Source of the DNA: Verrucomicrobiales bacterium | Lineage (GTDB): Bacteria > Verrucomicrobiota > Verrucomicrobiia > Limisphaerales > UBA1100 | Assembly (NCBI GenBank): GCA_005809105.1 | Contig: SYLI01000100.1 | Coordinates: 1 to 57,129 of the forward strand | Reading direction: 5' to 3' | DNA: 57,129 nucleotides | Part shown: piece after piece, positions 33,629 to 42,943 of the stretch | Numbering within the stretch: the stretch's first letter is position 1 | Layout of the letters: each line of letters opens with the position of its first letter | The notes under the pieces: generated by a model | Seen by the model: only the letters and a program-made list of their open reading frames with translations | Told to the model about the DNA's origin: nothing | Database searches by the model: none | Translations under genes and position numbers: made by a program

Positions 33629-35221
33629 ATGGCTCAGTCCTGCGACATCCTGTTTCTTGGAAGCGGTCACAATGCGCTCGTTGCGCAGGCGCTGCTCGCG
33701 CGCACCGGATTGACCACCCTCAGCTTGGAGCAGGCAGACGTGGCCGGCGGCGGGCTTGCCACGCTGGAGAACCCAAGGTGTCCTGGCTTCTTCCACAATC
33801 CGCATTCCTTCTTCCACCGCGGCATCAGCGCCATGCCTTGGTATCGCGACTTGGAATTGGAATCCCACGGCGCCCGCTATGTGGAACCCGCCCGCAACGT
33901 CGTCTTGATCCGCCGCGACGGACGCCGGCTGGAATGGTGGGTGGATCCTGAAAGGACGATTGACTCCTTCGCCCAATTCTCCCAAAGCGACGCCTCGACG
34001 CTGCGCCGATGGATGGAAGATTTTCGCCCCATCGTCGAAACCATTCTCGCGCCCGAAGCACAGGCCCCGCCCCTGCCTCCCGAACAGCGCCGCGCCCTGC
34101 TGAAACGCACCGCAGCCGGCCGGCTGCTGCTGGAGGTGGCGCCGCTCTCGCCCTTGGAATTTGTCCTGCGCGAGTTTCAAGACGACACCATTCGCGCCGG
34201 TCTGCTCTTTTTCAACGGACTGCGCGAACTCGACCTTCGCCAGCCCGGTTTTGGCCATGCCATCCCCGCCCTGCTCGCCGCACCGCGCAAGGCCCAGATG
34301 TGCATTGGTGGATCCGCCAGCTTGGCCCGCGCGCTCCTTGCCGTGATTGAGAAGCACCAAGGGGGCGTTCGCTGCGGCGTGAACCTCTCGCGCATTCTCG
34401 TTCAAAACGGCCGGGCGGTCGGAGTGGAGTTGGCAGGCGGGGAAGTCATCCACGCTCAGGTCGTGGTGTCCGGCTTAAATCCCCAGCAGACGTTTTTGAA
34501 TCTGGTGCCGGCCGATTGCCTGCCGGCCGGGTTGCGCACCCTCGCCGCGGGGTTCCAATACAACCTCCTGGCACCGCTCTTTGGACTGCATGTCGCGCTC
34601 GATGCCCCGCCCGATTACGGCGATGGGGGCGCTCCCCCCTTCATGACCATCTTGGGTCTGGAACGATACGGGCAATTTCACGACATCGTTGCCGCGCACG
34701 AGCGCGGGGAAATCCCCGGCACCGTCGGCTGGGGCGCGTGCCCCACGCTCCACGATGCCACGCAGGCACCCAGCGGTAAGCACACCGCCTTCCTTTGGGA
34801 AAAACTTCCCTTCGCCCTGCGCGGCGACTCCTCGAATTGGAAGTCCGAGTCACAGGCCCATGCGGCCCGGCTGCTGGAATTTTGGCGTGGCTATGCGCCC
34901 AACCTGCGCGGCGCAGTGCTCGACCATTTTGCGCTCTCGCCGGCCGACACCGTCAGCGCGCTGCCCAACATGGAGCGCGGCGATCTCTTGGTGGGCTCCT
35001 TCTCGAATGGACAGGTGGGGTATCACCGGCCCTTTCCCGGCGCGGGCACCTATCGCACGGCCATCGGACAGCTCTACCTTTGCGGTGGCTCCACGCACCC
35101 CGGCGGCAACGTCACCGGGTTGTGCGGCTACAACGCGGCCGGGGTCATCGCCGCTGACCTAGGCCTCAAACCGTGGTGGCAGCCGCGCGACATCGCCTCC
35201 CATCTGGAGCAGCTTCGCTAA
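33629..35221 (+). CDS. FAD-dependent oxidoreductase, phytoene desaturase/PYROXD2-like
   Basis: This 530-residue flavoprotein of the amine-oxidase/CrtI superfamily has an N-terminal dinucleotide-binding motif (ILFLGSGHNALVAQALLARTG, ending in an acidic residue, LEQA). A C-terminal FAD-binding motif is also seen (LYLCGGSTHPGGNVTGLCGYNAA). Middle segments such as QMCIGGSASLARALLAVI match COG1233. Family members desaturate or isomerise carotenoids or act on unknown substrates. No other carotenoid gene is near, so the substrate is open. ATG at 33629 is preferred over the adjacent TTG. It is divergent from the Tol-Pal operon. Confidence 0.87.
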   Translation: MAQSCDILFLGSGHNALVAQALLARTGLTTLSLEQADVAGGGLATLENPRCPGFFHNPHSFFHRGISAMPWYRDLELESHGARYVEPARNVVLIRRDGRRLEWWVDPERTIDSFAQFSQSDASTLRRWMEDFRPIVETILAPEAQAPPLPPEQRRALLKRTAAGRLLLEVAPLSPLEFVLREFQDDTIRAGLLFFNGLRELDLRQPGFGHAIPALLAAPRKAQMCIGGSASLARALLAVIEKHQGGVRCGVNLSRILVQNGRAVGVELAGGEVIHAQVVVSGLNPQQTFLNLVPADCLPAGLRTLAAGFQYNLLAPLFGLHVALDAPPDYGDGGAPPFMTILGLERYGQFHDIVAAHERGEIPGTVGWGACPTLHDATQAPSGKHTAFLWEKLPFALRGDSSNWKSESQAHAARLLEFWRGYAPNLRGAVLDHFALSPADTVSALPNMERGDLLVGSFSNGQVGYHRPFPGAGTYRTAIGQLYLCGGSTHPGGNVTGLCGYNAAGVIAADLGLKPWWQPRDIASHLEQLR

Positions 35222-35237
35222 GGCGTCGTCTGCTGCA

Positions 35238-37433
35238 TCAGTCGCAACTGAAGATCACACAGGAGAGAGGAGGCAGGGTCAATTCTGCGGAGAAGGGCTG
35301 CGACTGCCATGGCGCGGCCTGCGCGTGCACCGCCCCAAGGTTGCCGCAATTACTCCCGCCATAGATGGAGGCGTCGCTGTTGAGGCGCTCGCGCCACCAT
35401 CCGGCCCGCGGCAATCCCACGCGATAGGCATGCTGGGGAACGGGCGTCAGGTTCTGGACGATCAATGCGTGCCGCGTTCCGGCGGCGTTGCGACGCAGGA
35501 AGGCGAGGACGCTGTGCGAACGATCCTCGCAGTCCAGCCAGGAGAAGCCGCCCGTGTCATAGTCGGCTTCCCAGAAGGCCGGCTCGGCAACGTAGAGCCG
35601 GTTGAGGTCGGCCACATACTGCTGCAATCCGCAATGATAGGGCCCCTGCCCCAGCAGCATCCAATGCAGCTCGCCATTCTCCTCCCACTCGGCCTGCTGG
35701 CCCAATTCGCCGCCCATGAAGAGCAGCTTTTTCCCGGGCAAGCTCCATTGTCCGCCCAAGAGCGCGCGCAGATTTGCGAAGCGCTGCCATGGGTCGCCGG
35801 GCATGCGGCCCAAAAGCGAGCGTTTGCCATGCACCACCTCGTCGTGCGAGAGCGGGCGCACGTAGCGCTCCTGATGCCGGTAGAGCATGGAGAAGGTGAG
35901 GCTGTCCTGATGCCACGGTCGGTGGATGGGATCGCGCTGGAAGTACTCGAGCGTGTCGTGCATCCATCCCAGATCCCACTTCAAATGAAACCCAAGGCCG
36001 CCCCGCTCGGCGGGCTCGGTGACGTGCGGCCAATTGGTGGATTCCTCGGCGATGGTCACCACGCCAGGGTGTTCGTCGCGAAGAACCTGGTTGGTGTGCC
36101 GAAGAAATTCCACGGCGTCGAGGTTGCGATGGTCGCCCTGGGCGTTGGGGACCCACTGGCCCGGCTGGCGCGAGTAATCCAGATAGAGCATGGAGGCCAC
36201 GGCGTCGGTGCGCAGCCCGTCCACATGGAAGGCGTCGCACCAGTAGAGCGCATTGGCCACGAGAAAATTGCGCGCCTCGTTGCGGGCAAAATCAAACACG
36301 AAGGTGCCCCAGTCGGGATGCTCGCCGCGCCGCGGGTCGGCGTGTTCGTAAAGCGGCGTGCCATCAAATCGCCCCAGCGCCCATTCATCGCGGGGAAAGT
36401 GCGCGGGCACCCAGTCGAGAATCACCCCGATGCCGGCCCGATGCAGCTCGTTCACCAGATGCTGGAAGTCATCGGGCGTGCCGTAACGGCTGGTGGGCGC
36501 GTAAAAACCCGTGACCTGATAGCCCCATGAGGGATAGTAGGCGTGCTCGGCCACCGGCAGGAATTCCACGTGCGTGAATCCCATGCGCCGCAGGTATTCC
36601 ACCAGCGGCGCGGCCAGCTCGCGGTAGGACAACGACTCGGCCCTGCGCTTCTTGCGCCACGAGCCCAGGTGCATCTCGTAAATGCTCATGGGCGCGCGCA
36701 GGGGATCGGCGGCGGCGCGGCGCGCGCACCAATCCTGATCGGTCCACTGAAAGCGGCGAACGTCCCACACGATGGAGGCGTTCTTGGGCGCCAGCTCGAA
36801 GAAGGTGCCGTATGGATCGGTCTTCTCCACCACCGCCCCCTCCGCCGTGATCAGTTCAAACTTGTAGTGATCGCCCGCCTGCACCCCGGGCACGAAGAGC
36901 TCCCAAACCCCGGACGCCCCCAGGCACCGCATCAGGTGACGGTCGGCCCGCCACTGGTTGAAACTGCCCTTGACCGACACCCCCTGCGCGTTGGGTGCCC
37001 ACACACCAAAGGTTGCCCCGTCGGTTCCCTCCACGCGCCGCAGGTGCGCGCCCAGCTTGTCATAGATGCGGCGCTCGTCGCCCTTGCCAAACAGGAACAA
37101 GTCCACCTCCCCCAGCGTCGGCGGGAAGGAGTAAGGGTCGCGCTCGCGCGTCTGCGCGCCATCATCCCACTGCACGGCCAGCTCGTAGGGGCAGACGCGC
37201 TCGGCCCCGGCCGCCACGCCCTCGAAGAGATTGGTGCTGGCGATGCGCCGCAGCGGAATCGGCGCGCCTTGCCCTTCTTGCAATGGCACGGAGAGCACCG
37301 CACGCGCCCCCGGCAGCAGCGCGCGCACCGCCACCCCGCGGCCGCCCTTCAAGAGATGCATCCCCAGAAGGTCATGCGGCGCGGCATGTCGCCGTTGCGT
37401 CAGCGCTGCGACTTCAGTCTCGGAGAGAGTCAT
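35238..37433 (-). CDS. glgB: 1,4-alpha-glucan branching enzyme
   Basis: GlgB introduces alpha-1,6 branches into glycogen. The 731-residue GH13 enzyme has an N-terminal domain, a CBM48 domain (TFGVWAPNAQGVSVKGSFN), then the catalytic barrel. Barrel motifs are GVILDWVPAHFPRDEW, the nucleophile Asp in HVDGLRTDAVASMLYLDY, the acid/base Glu in VVTIAEES, and LSHDEVVHGKRSL. A C-terminal beta domain ends the protein. The ATG overlaps the coaE stop in ATGA, which fixes the start; a longer frame runs inside coaE. No other glycogen genes are adjacent. Confidence 0.96.
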   Translation of the reverse strand: MTLSETEVAALTQRRHAAPHDLLGMHLLKGGRGVAVRALLPGARAVLSVPLQEGQGAPIPLRRIASTNLFEGVAAGAERVCPYELAVQWDDGAQTRERDPYSFPPTLGEVDLFLFGKGDERRIYDKLGAHLRRVEGTDGATFGVWAPNAQGVSVKGSFNQWRADRHLMRCLGASGVWELFVPGVQAGDHYKFELITAEGAVVEKTDPYGTFFELAPKNASIVWDVRRFQWTDQDWCARRAAADPLRAPMSIYEMHLGSWRKKRRAESLSYRELAAPLVEYLRRMGFTHVEFLPVAEHAYYPSWGYQVTGFYAPTSRYGTPDDFQHLVNELHRAGIGVILDWVPAHFPRDEWALGRFDGTPLYEHADPRRGEHPDWGTFVFDFARNEARNFLVANALYWCDAFHVDGLRTDAVASMLYLDYSRQPGQWVPNAQGDHRNLDAVEFLRHTNQVLRDEHPGVVTIAEESTNWPHVTEPAERGGLGFHLKWDLGWMHDTLEYFQRDPIHRPWHQDSLTFSMLYRHQERYVRPLSHDEVVHGKRSLLGRMPGDPWQRFANLRALLGGQWSLPGKKLLFMGGELGQQAEWEENGELHWMLLGQGPYHCGLQQYVADLNRLYVAEPAFWEADYDTGGFSWLDCEDRSHSVLAFLRRNAAGTRHALIVQNLTPVPQHAYRVGLPRAGWWRERLNSDASIYGGSNCGNLGAVHAQAAPWQSQPFSAELTLPPLSCVIFSCD

Positions 37434-38044
37434 CGCACGGAGGGGGCGACGCCCTTCCCCTGCCCGGGCCACAATCGGAAGAGCTGGGAGCGCACCACAT
37501 CGATGCTGCCCTCGGTCCAGATCACCCTGTCGGCGCGCGCCATCTTCTGTTCGACGGGCCACTGGGCATGGATGCGCTGCTCAATTTGCGCGTCGCTCCA
37601 ACCCCGGGCCCGCAGCCTTTGGCGCTGGGTGGCCGGCGTGCAGGCCACGCAGAGAACCTGATCCATCTCGCCCTCGGCCTTCACCTCGTAGAGAAGCGGG
37701 ATGACCACTGCGGCGTGGGGCACTTGCTGCGCGCGCCACCGCGCGGCCTGCGCCATCCAAAGGGCGCGCACCCGCGGATGGATGATGGCTTCCAACGCCT
37801 GCCTGGCGGTCGCGTCGGCGAAAACTTTCCCGGCCATCTTTGCGCGGTCCAGACTCCCATCGGCCGCCATGAATCCAGCGCCAAACGTGCGCCGGATTTC
37901 GTCCATCGCCACGGTGCCCGGCGCGACGACCTCGCGCGCCAGCTCGTCGCTGTCCACCACCGGCATCCCCCCCTCCAAGAGCAGTCCGGCGACCGTGGTC
38001 TTGCCCATGCCCACCCCTCCGGTGATGCCGTAGAGGGTTGTCAC
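37430..38044 (-). CDS. coaE: Dephospho-CoA kinase
   Basis: CoaE phosphorylates dephospho-CoA in the last step of CoA synthesis. The 204-residue protein has the P-loop GGVGMGKTT (Met where Ser is common), VVDSDELAREV, HPRVRALW, the central VVIPLLYEV and the C-terminal VIWTEGSIDVV. The GTG start overlaps the metF stop (GTGA), which gives a family-typical length; the upstream frame extension to 38143 lies within metF and is rejected. It overlaps glgB by four bases. Confidence 0.95.
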   Translation of the reverse strand: MTTLYGITGGVGMGKTTVAGLLLEGGMPVVDSDELAREVVAPGTVAMDEIRRTFGAGFMAADGSLDRAKMAGKVFADATARQALEAIIHPRVRALWMAQAARWRAQQVPHAAVVIPLLYEVKAEGEMDQVLCVACTPATQRQRLRARGWSDAQIEQRIHAQWPVEQKMARADRVIWTEGSIDVVRSQLFRLWPGQGKGVAPSVR

Positions 38045-38928
38045 ACGAGGCCGAGGTTTTGGAGGATGCGCGTGGTGGAATACGACTTGTTGAGGGTGTA
38101 AAAATGCAGGCCGTCCACCCCGGCCGCCAGCAACTCGCGACATTGGGCCGTGGCGAATTCCACGCCGAAGTCGCGCACGGCCGCGTCGTCGGCAGACAGC
38201 GCATCCAGACGGATCTCCAGCTCCGGCGTCAGCCGCGCGCCACAGAGCTTTGTGAATCGGCGGATTTGTGCCGCGCCGAGAATGGGGATGATCCCCGCCT
38301 GGATGGGAACACGCACACCCTGCGCGCGCAGGTAGTCGCGGAACTCGAAAAAATCGCGGTTGTCGAAGAAGAGCTGGGTGATGACGAAGTCGGCTCCACA
38401 GTCCACCTTGGCCTTGAGCCGGTCCCAGTCCACGCGCTTGCCTTGGGCGCAGTCAACGTGGCCTTCGGGAAACCCCGCAGTGCCAATGGAAAAACCGCCC
38501 ATCTTGCGGATGTGCGTCACCAATTCGTGGGAGTACTCAAAGCCGCCTTCGGTCTTTTGAAATCCAATGCCGCCGCCGGGAGGGTCGCCGCGCAGTGCCA
38601 GGATGTTCAGGATGCCCCGGCGGCGAGCCTCTTCGAGGACGCTCTGGATTTCCTCGCGAGTGGCATTGACGCAGGTCAGGTGCGACATCGTGGTGATGCC
38701 CTGCTCGCGCTGGATGCGTTCGGCGATCTCCAGCGTCTTGTCGCGCGTGCTGCCACCGGCACCGTAGGTGACCGAGCAATAATCCGGGCGCAGCCCGGCA
38801 AGCTCGGGCGCCGTGTGCCCCAACAGGGCCGCGTCGCCCTCCACGGTTTTGGGCGGAAAGAATTCAAAGGAAATCACCGGCCGCCCCTCGGCCGACTTCT
38901 CCCGAAAGATGTCTCTAATGAACCGCAC
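38041..38928 (-). CDS. metF: Methylenetetrahydrofolate reductase
   Basis: MetF reduces 5,10-methylene-THF to 5-methyl-THF for methionine synthesis, using FAD. The TIM-barrel protein shows FEFFPPKT near the N-terminus, YCSVTYGAGGSTRDKTLEIAE, LTCVNATREEI, LALRGDPP, DFVITQLFFD and the C-terminal GLHFYTLNKS. The start is unsure: GTG at 38928 gives 295 residues with the usual distance to FEFFPPKT. A GTG at 38991 would overlap the moaA end by 17 bases and add a non-conserved leader. No clear ribosome site favours either. Downstream overlap with coaE is GTGA. Confidence 0.95.
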   Translation of the reverse strand: MRFIRDIFREKSAEGRPVISFEFFPPKTVEGDAALLGHTAPELAGLRPDYCSVTYGAGGSTRDKTLEIAERIQREQGITTMSHLTCVNATREEIQSVLEEARRRGILNILALRGDPPGGGIGFQKTEGGFEYSHELVTHIRKMGGFSIGTAGFPEGHVDCAQGKRVDWDRLKAKVDCGADFVITQLFFDNRDFFEFRDYLRAQGVRVPIQAGIIPILGAAQIRRFTKLCGARLTPELEIRLDALSADDAAVRDFGVEFATAQCRELLAAGVDGLHFYTLNKSYSTTRILQNLGLV

Positions 38929-38974
38929 CGGGGCGACTATGCGCGAAAGTCCGCCGCCAAGACAAGCGGGGGAG

Positions 38975-40030
38975 CTAGCCACCGATGGCACTCATCGGCC
39001 GGTCGGGCTGCTGGAAGTCCGCCTCGCCGATGTGGTGCCGCGCTTCCTTCTTGTAAACCACCCCGCGAAGCCACGCCGCCAGGGTCGCGTCATCAGCCCC
39101 ACCTCGCAGCAGGCCCTTGGCGTCATGCTCATGCAAACTGAAGAGGCAGGTGCGAAACTTTCCATCCGCCGTCAGCCGCAGCCGGTTGCAATGCCCGCAG
39201 AAAGGCTCGGACACGGGCGCGATAAAACCCACTTCACCACGGCCATCGGCGAAACGCCAGCGCGTGGCCGTGGACGAAGCGCTCTCCGCCTGCACGGGTT
39301 CAAGGCGGTGTGCGCGGCGAAGGCGCGCCAACATCTCGTGCGCCGGCACCACATGCTCTTTCTGCCACGCCCGGCGCGAATCCAGCGGCATGAATTCGAT
39401 GAAGCGCATGGCGAGATTCTCCGCGCGTCCAAACTCCGCCAGCGACTCGATTTCATGGTCGTTGACATCGCGGATGATGACGGCGTTGACCCTCAGCGGC
39501 CGGAATCCCAGCTCGCCCGCCAGCCGGATGGCGCTCAAGACCGTGTCGAGCGCGTCGCGACCGGTCATCTTGCGGAAATTGCCGCGATCGAGCGAATCGA
39601 GACTGAAGGTCACGCGCTTCAATCCGGCGCGCCTCAGTTCCTGGGCCTGCTCTGCAAAATAAAAGCCGTTGGTCGTGAGCGCCAAGTCATTCAAGCCCGC
39701 GATTGAGGAGAGTTGCGCTACGAGTGAGGCGACATCGCGCCGCAGCAACGGCTCCCCGCCCGTCAGCCGGATCTTGTCCACGCCGTGCGCCACGGCGATG
39801 CGCGAGAGCCGCACGATCTCCTCGTAAGTCAGAAGCTGCGCCTTCGGCTTCCAGAGATAAGGAATCGCACCGGCATTGTCGGCGCGGCGAAAGCGGAAAA
39901 AATCCGCCGCCTCTTCCGTCTCGGGCAGACAGTAGAGGCAGCGGAAATTGCAGCGGTCGGTGAGGCTGATCCGCAGGTCGCGGATCGTGCGGCCAAAGGA
40001 ATCGTTTAGCGTCTCGCTCGCGGGCGTCAC
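38975..40030 (-). CDS. moaA: GTP 3',8-cyclase MoaA
   Basis: MoaA is the radical-SAM enzyme that starts molybdenum cofactor synthesis from GTP. The 351-residue protein has the N-terminal cluster motif CNFRCLYC, a SAM-binding GGEPLLRR, the C-terminal cluster CGHCNRLRLTADGKFRTC, and the essential C-terminal Gly-Gly (SAIGG). The insertion after the first cluster (about residues 36-66) is longer than in E. coli. The GTG start overlaps the upstream gene's TGA (GTGA). No other moa gene lies within the window, so MoaC and the molybdopterin synthase genes must be elsewhere. Confidence 0.96.
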   Translation of the reverse strand: MTPASETLNDSFGRTIRDLRISLTDRCNFRCLYCLPETEEAADFFRFRRADNAGAIPYLWKPKAQLLTYEEIVRLSRIAVAHGVDKIRLTGGEPLLRRDVASLVAQLSSIAGLNDLALTTNGFYFAEQAQELRRAGLKRVTFSLDSLDRGNFRKMTGRDALDTVLSAIRLAGELGFRPLRVNAVIIRDVNDHEIESLAEFGRAENLAMRFIEFMPLDSRRAWQKEHVVPAHEMLARLRRAHRLEPVQAESASSTATRWRFADGRGEVGFIAPVSEPFCGHCNRLRLTADGKFRTCLFSLHEHDAKGLLRGGADDATLAAWLRGVVYKKEARHHIGEADFQQPDRPMSAIGG

Positions 40031-41265
40031 TTCTTGGGAGTAGACGGCACCGGCGAGGGCGTGACAACTCCTTTGACATCGGCGGGCTTGGGCTCGGTCT
40101 TCGGCGCGGGGGCCGGCACGGCCGGCGCAGGCACGGCCGGAGTAGGAACCGCGGGAACTGCAGGCGCAGACGGAACCGTGGCCTTGGGAGCCTCCGGAAC
40201 GGCAGGAGCCTTCGGCGGCTCGGGCGTCTGGGGCGCTGGCTTGGGCGTTCCCGTGTCGATGGGTTGGATGTTGACGCTTCCGTCATCGCGCAGTTCCACG
40301 CTCAAGCGGCTGGGTTTTTTGGAAGCGGCCGCCGGCGTCGCCGTCTTCTGCTGCTCGGCATATCGCGCAAGCATGGCCTCCACGCCCGGCTTGTCGGCCT
40401 CCTTGGCATAGATGCCCACCCGACGGGTGATCCAGTCGATGCGCTGTTTGACGACAAACTCCTCCTGCAATTTCTTGTACTGGGCGCGCACGTATTCCAA
40501 GTCATTGAGCTGGCGTTCCAGAATGGCCTTCTCATCCTCCATCCGGGTCAATTCCCGGCGAAGGTACGTGGCGTCGCCTTCAGACGATGCCAGTTTTTTC
40601 TTGGTGTCATCGATAGCTTTTTCGACCGTGACCAGCTGGGTCTTCAGCCCACCCACCTGCTGGTTCACCTGATCGAGACTGGTTTCAAGCTTGGCGATCC
40701 TGGCGCGGTCTTCCTCCTGCTTCTTTCCGGCCTCGGTGAGCTCCTTTTTCTTCGCATCCAGTTCCTTGGCGACGTTCTCATGCACATTGAGGGCCGCAGT
40801 ATGACGCTGGATTTGCTCGGCGAGCTTTTGCTCGACGGCGGCCACATTGGCCTTGGTCTGCACCAGGTCCTTCTGGGCGGCAATCAGATTGGTCTTGGTC
40901 TGCACCAGGTCGTTCTGGGCGGCAATCAGATTGGTCTTGGTGGAGGCCAGTTCCGCCTTCGTCTGGTCGCGATCCTTCGCCGTGGTCTGCAGCTCCTGGT
41001 CCACCCTGCCCTTTTCCTGATTTACGGTGGAGAGCTGGCCGCCCAGCGAGGTGATTTCGTTTTCCCTGCCGGCGATTTCCTCCGCCGACTTCTTGAGCTT
41101 GGTGTCGAGGTCGGAAACCTGTCCCTGGAATTGATTGACCTCCTTCGAGTGGCGCGACTCAGCGGAGAGAGTACGTTCCTTGGCCTGATTACTCTGAACC
41201 ACGAGCAGGATTCCCAAGCTCAGCGTGCTGATCAGAAGGAGAATGACGGGAAGTTTTTGTTTCAT
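40027..41265 (-). CDS. Membrane-anchored coiled-coil protein with Pro/Ala-rich tail
   Basis: This 412-residue protein of unknown function has an N-terminal membrane anchor (LPVILLLISTLSLGILLVV). A long predicted coiled coil follows (about residues 30-250, rich in Lys, Glu, Gln and Leu heptads), then a short globular segment with VKQRIDWITRRVGIYAKEAD, and a Pro/Ala/Lys tail. The coiled coil contains two identical-length TKTNLIAAQ(N/K)DLVQ units. The topology suggests a periplasmic rod. It is the first gene of the overlapped moaA-metF-coaE-glgB chain. The frame is open upstream to 41499, but the MKQK start is chosen because the anchor follows directly. Confidence 0.78.
   Translation of the reverse strand: MKQKLPVILLLISTLSLGILLVVQSNQAKERTLSAESRHSKEVNQFQGQVSDLDTKLKKSAEEIAGRENEITSLGGQLSTVNQEKGRVDQELQTTAKDRDQTKAELASTKTNLIAAQNDLVQTKTNLIAAQKDLVQTKANVAAVEQKLAEQIQRHTAALNVHENVAKELDAKKKELTEAGKKQEEDRARIAKLETSLDQVNQQVGGLKTQLVTVEKAIDDTKKKLASSEGDATYLRRELTRMEDEKAILERQLNDLEYVRAQYKKLQEEFVVKQRIDWITRRVGIYAKEADKPGVEAMLARYAEQQKTATPAAASKKPSRLSVELRDDGSVNIQPIDTGTPKPAPQTPEPPKAPAVPEAPKATVPSAPAVPAVPTPAVPAPAVPAPAPKTEPKPADVKGVVTPSPVPSTPKK
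40853..40936. repeat. 42-bp tandem repeat (two copies) in the coiled-coil gene
   Basis: The unit at 40853-40894 is repeated at 40895-40936 with one base difference. Each unit encodes 14 residues (two heptads), so the repeat lengthens the coiled coil in phase. Confidence 0.9.
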
Positions 41266-41419
41266 AAACGCAGGCGCATTGTGCCGTGCAATCCCGATGA
41301 GGCCAGCATGGCTTATTGGCTTTTGCTCAGAACCCATTGACAACTTATTTCCAAGGGAGCGATTGCCTCCCACTTTTTTGGTTCGCACAATGGGAGTGGC
41401 CCCGCGATGATGCCCCGCA

Positions 41420-41902
41420 ATGAGCCAGCCCGACGCCCCCGAGAAATCTTCGCCCCAGGCGAACCGCGAGAAGTTGATGACGGCCCTGTTCGTGAGCATG
41501 GTTCAGCAGCAGGCTGAGTCGGCGCTCATGATGCTCGGCCACCTGCCCCATCCAGAGACCGGCGAGCCCGTCTTCGACTTGGAAACGGCGCGGCTCATGA
41601 TTGAACAGCTTTCGATGTTGGCGGTGAAAACCCGAGGCAACCTGACTGCGGATGAAGACCGGATGCTTAAACAGTGCCTGCACACGGTGCAGATGGCGTT
41701 CGTGAAGGCGACAAAGCAATCCCCCGGTGGAGCTGCCGCACCCTTGATCACGCCCTCGTCCGCCCCTCTTGCCCCGACGATGGCGCCCGCTTCCAATCCT
41801 TTCACGACCTCTGCTCCAACAGCAAAAACTGCAACTCCGGCCGTGGAGCCTGAAGAGGACTCATCGACTCGCAAGCGGTTCGTGAAGAAGTACGACGCCT
41901 GA
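41420..41902 (+). CDS. DUF1844-family protein
   Basis: This 160-residue soluble protein belongs to DUF1844. The conserved part is LMTALFVSMVQQQAESALMM, LGHLPHPETGEPVFDLETAR and QLSMLAVKTRGNL. The second half is a low-complexity Ala/Pro/Thr tail ending in basic residues (RKRFVKKYDA). No catalytic residues are recognisable and the function is unknown. It is divergent from the coiled-coil gene and convergent with the parvulin gene. Confidence 0.88.
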   Translation: MSQPDAPEKSSPQANREKLMTALFVSMVQQQAESALMMLGHLPHPETGEPVFDLETARLMIEQLSMLAVKTRGNLTADEDRMLKQCLHTVQMAFVKATKQSPGGAAAPLITPSSAPLAPTMAPASNPFTTSAPTAKTATPAVEPEEDSSTRKRFVKKYDA

Positions 41903-41928
41903 TGCGGGGACGGCGCCAAGAGAGCGCC

Positions 41929-42927
41929 CTAGTTTTTCACCAGCGTGATCTTGACGGCCGCAGCCTGATACAGGCGCGCGTAATAATCAGGAAGGCGCTT
42001 GCCCGCTTCCTCCTCCATCATGGCGGTGCGGATGGTGGGCTTGAGTTCTTCAAACGGCTTCACCTGCGCGGGCTTGCGCTCCAGAAGGCGCAGGATGTGA
42101 TAGCCCGCGTCGGTCTGCAGCACCTCGCTGACCATCCCCGGCTGCATGGCAAAGGACACGCGCTCGATTTCCGCCGGCATCGCCCCCCGGGCAAATGTGT
42201 AGTCGCCGCCATTGGCCTTGGTCTCCGCGTCGTCCGAGAACTGCGCCATGAGCCGCGCAAAGTCCTCCCCGGCCAGCACCCTGCGCAGCACCGCCTGCGC
42301 CGTTTGAAGCTTCACGGCCTTGTCCGCCGCAGAAAGTTCTGCGCCGGTTCCCGCATTCCGTGTGATGAACAGGATTTGCGACACGCGCACCTGCTCCGGG
42401 GTGGTCCAGCGCGTCAGGTTGTCGTCGTAGAACTTGCGCACCTGCGCGTCGAGGATCACCAATTGCGGCGCCAGTTCGCGCAGCAGAACCCCTTTCGCCA
42501 GGGCCTCGTCGTAGAGCCGCTTGCGAAAGGAATTGGTCGTGATGCCCATCGCGGCGATCCGCACTTCAAAAGCCCGTGCGTTACTGTATTTGCCACGCTG
42601 CCGCTCATAGGCGTCCTTGGCCACCTTGTACGCTCCGGACTTGTCCTCGGCCGTGGCGCGCGCGGCGGCCAGTTTTGAAAAAAGCAATTCGTGCAATAGT
42701 TGCTCTTCCACCGCCCCGGCGCCGCCCACAGCCGCCACGCCCTCGGCGGCGTTGTTCATCAGGAACACCTTGGCCGCCTCATCCAACTCGGAGCGAGTCA
42801 CCTGTACACCCGTCCCCTCAGCCAGCACTTGATCCGCCTTGGGGAAGAGAGCCTGGAGCGGATCCTCGGCGGCGAAGAGCCCGCCGGCGAATGTCCAAAC
42901 CATCGCCCACACCATCGGTATCCTCAT
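41929..42927 (-). CDS. Parvulin-type peptidyl-prolyl isomerase, exported (SurA/PpiC-like)
   Basis: This 332-residue protein has a signal peptide (MRIPMVWAMVWTFAGGLFAAED). A helical SurA-like N-terminal region (about 30-180) precedes a parvulin domain (about 185-300: VRVSQILFI, FARLMAQFSDD, GGDYTFARGAMPAEI, TDAGYHILRLLE). Such proteins assist folding of outer-membrane proteins in the periplasm. It is 16 bases upstream of serA on the same strand. Confidence 0.92.
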   Translation of the reverse strand: MRIPMVWAMVWTFAGGLFAAEDPLQALFPKADQVLAEGTGVQVTRSELDEAAKVFLMNNAAEGVAAVGGAGAVEEQLLHELLFSKLAAARATAEDKSGAYKVAKDAYERQRGKYSNARAFEVRIAAMGITTNSFRKRLYDEALAKGVLLRELAPQLVILDAQVRKFYDDNLTRWTTPEQVRVSQILFITRNAGTGAELSAADKAVKLQTAQAVLRRVLAGEDFARLMAQFSDDAETKANGGDYTFARGAMPAEIERVSFAMQPGMVSEVLQTDAGYHILRLLERKPAQVKPFEELKPTIRTAMMEEEAGKRLPDYYARLYQAAAVKITLVKN

Positions 42928-42943
42928 GGTCGCCTCCCTGGTT

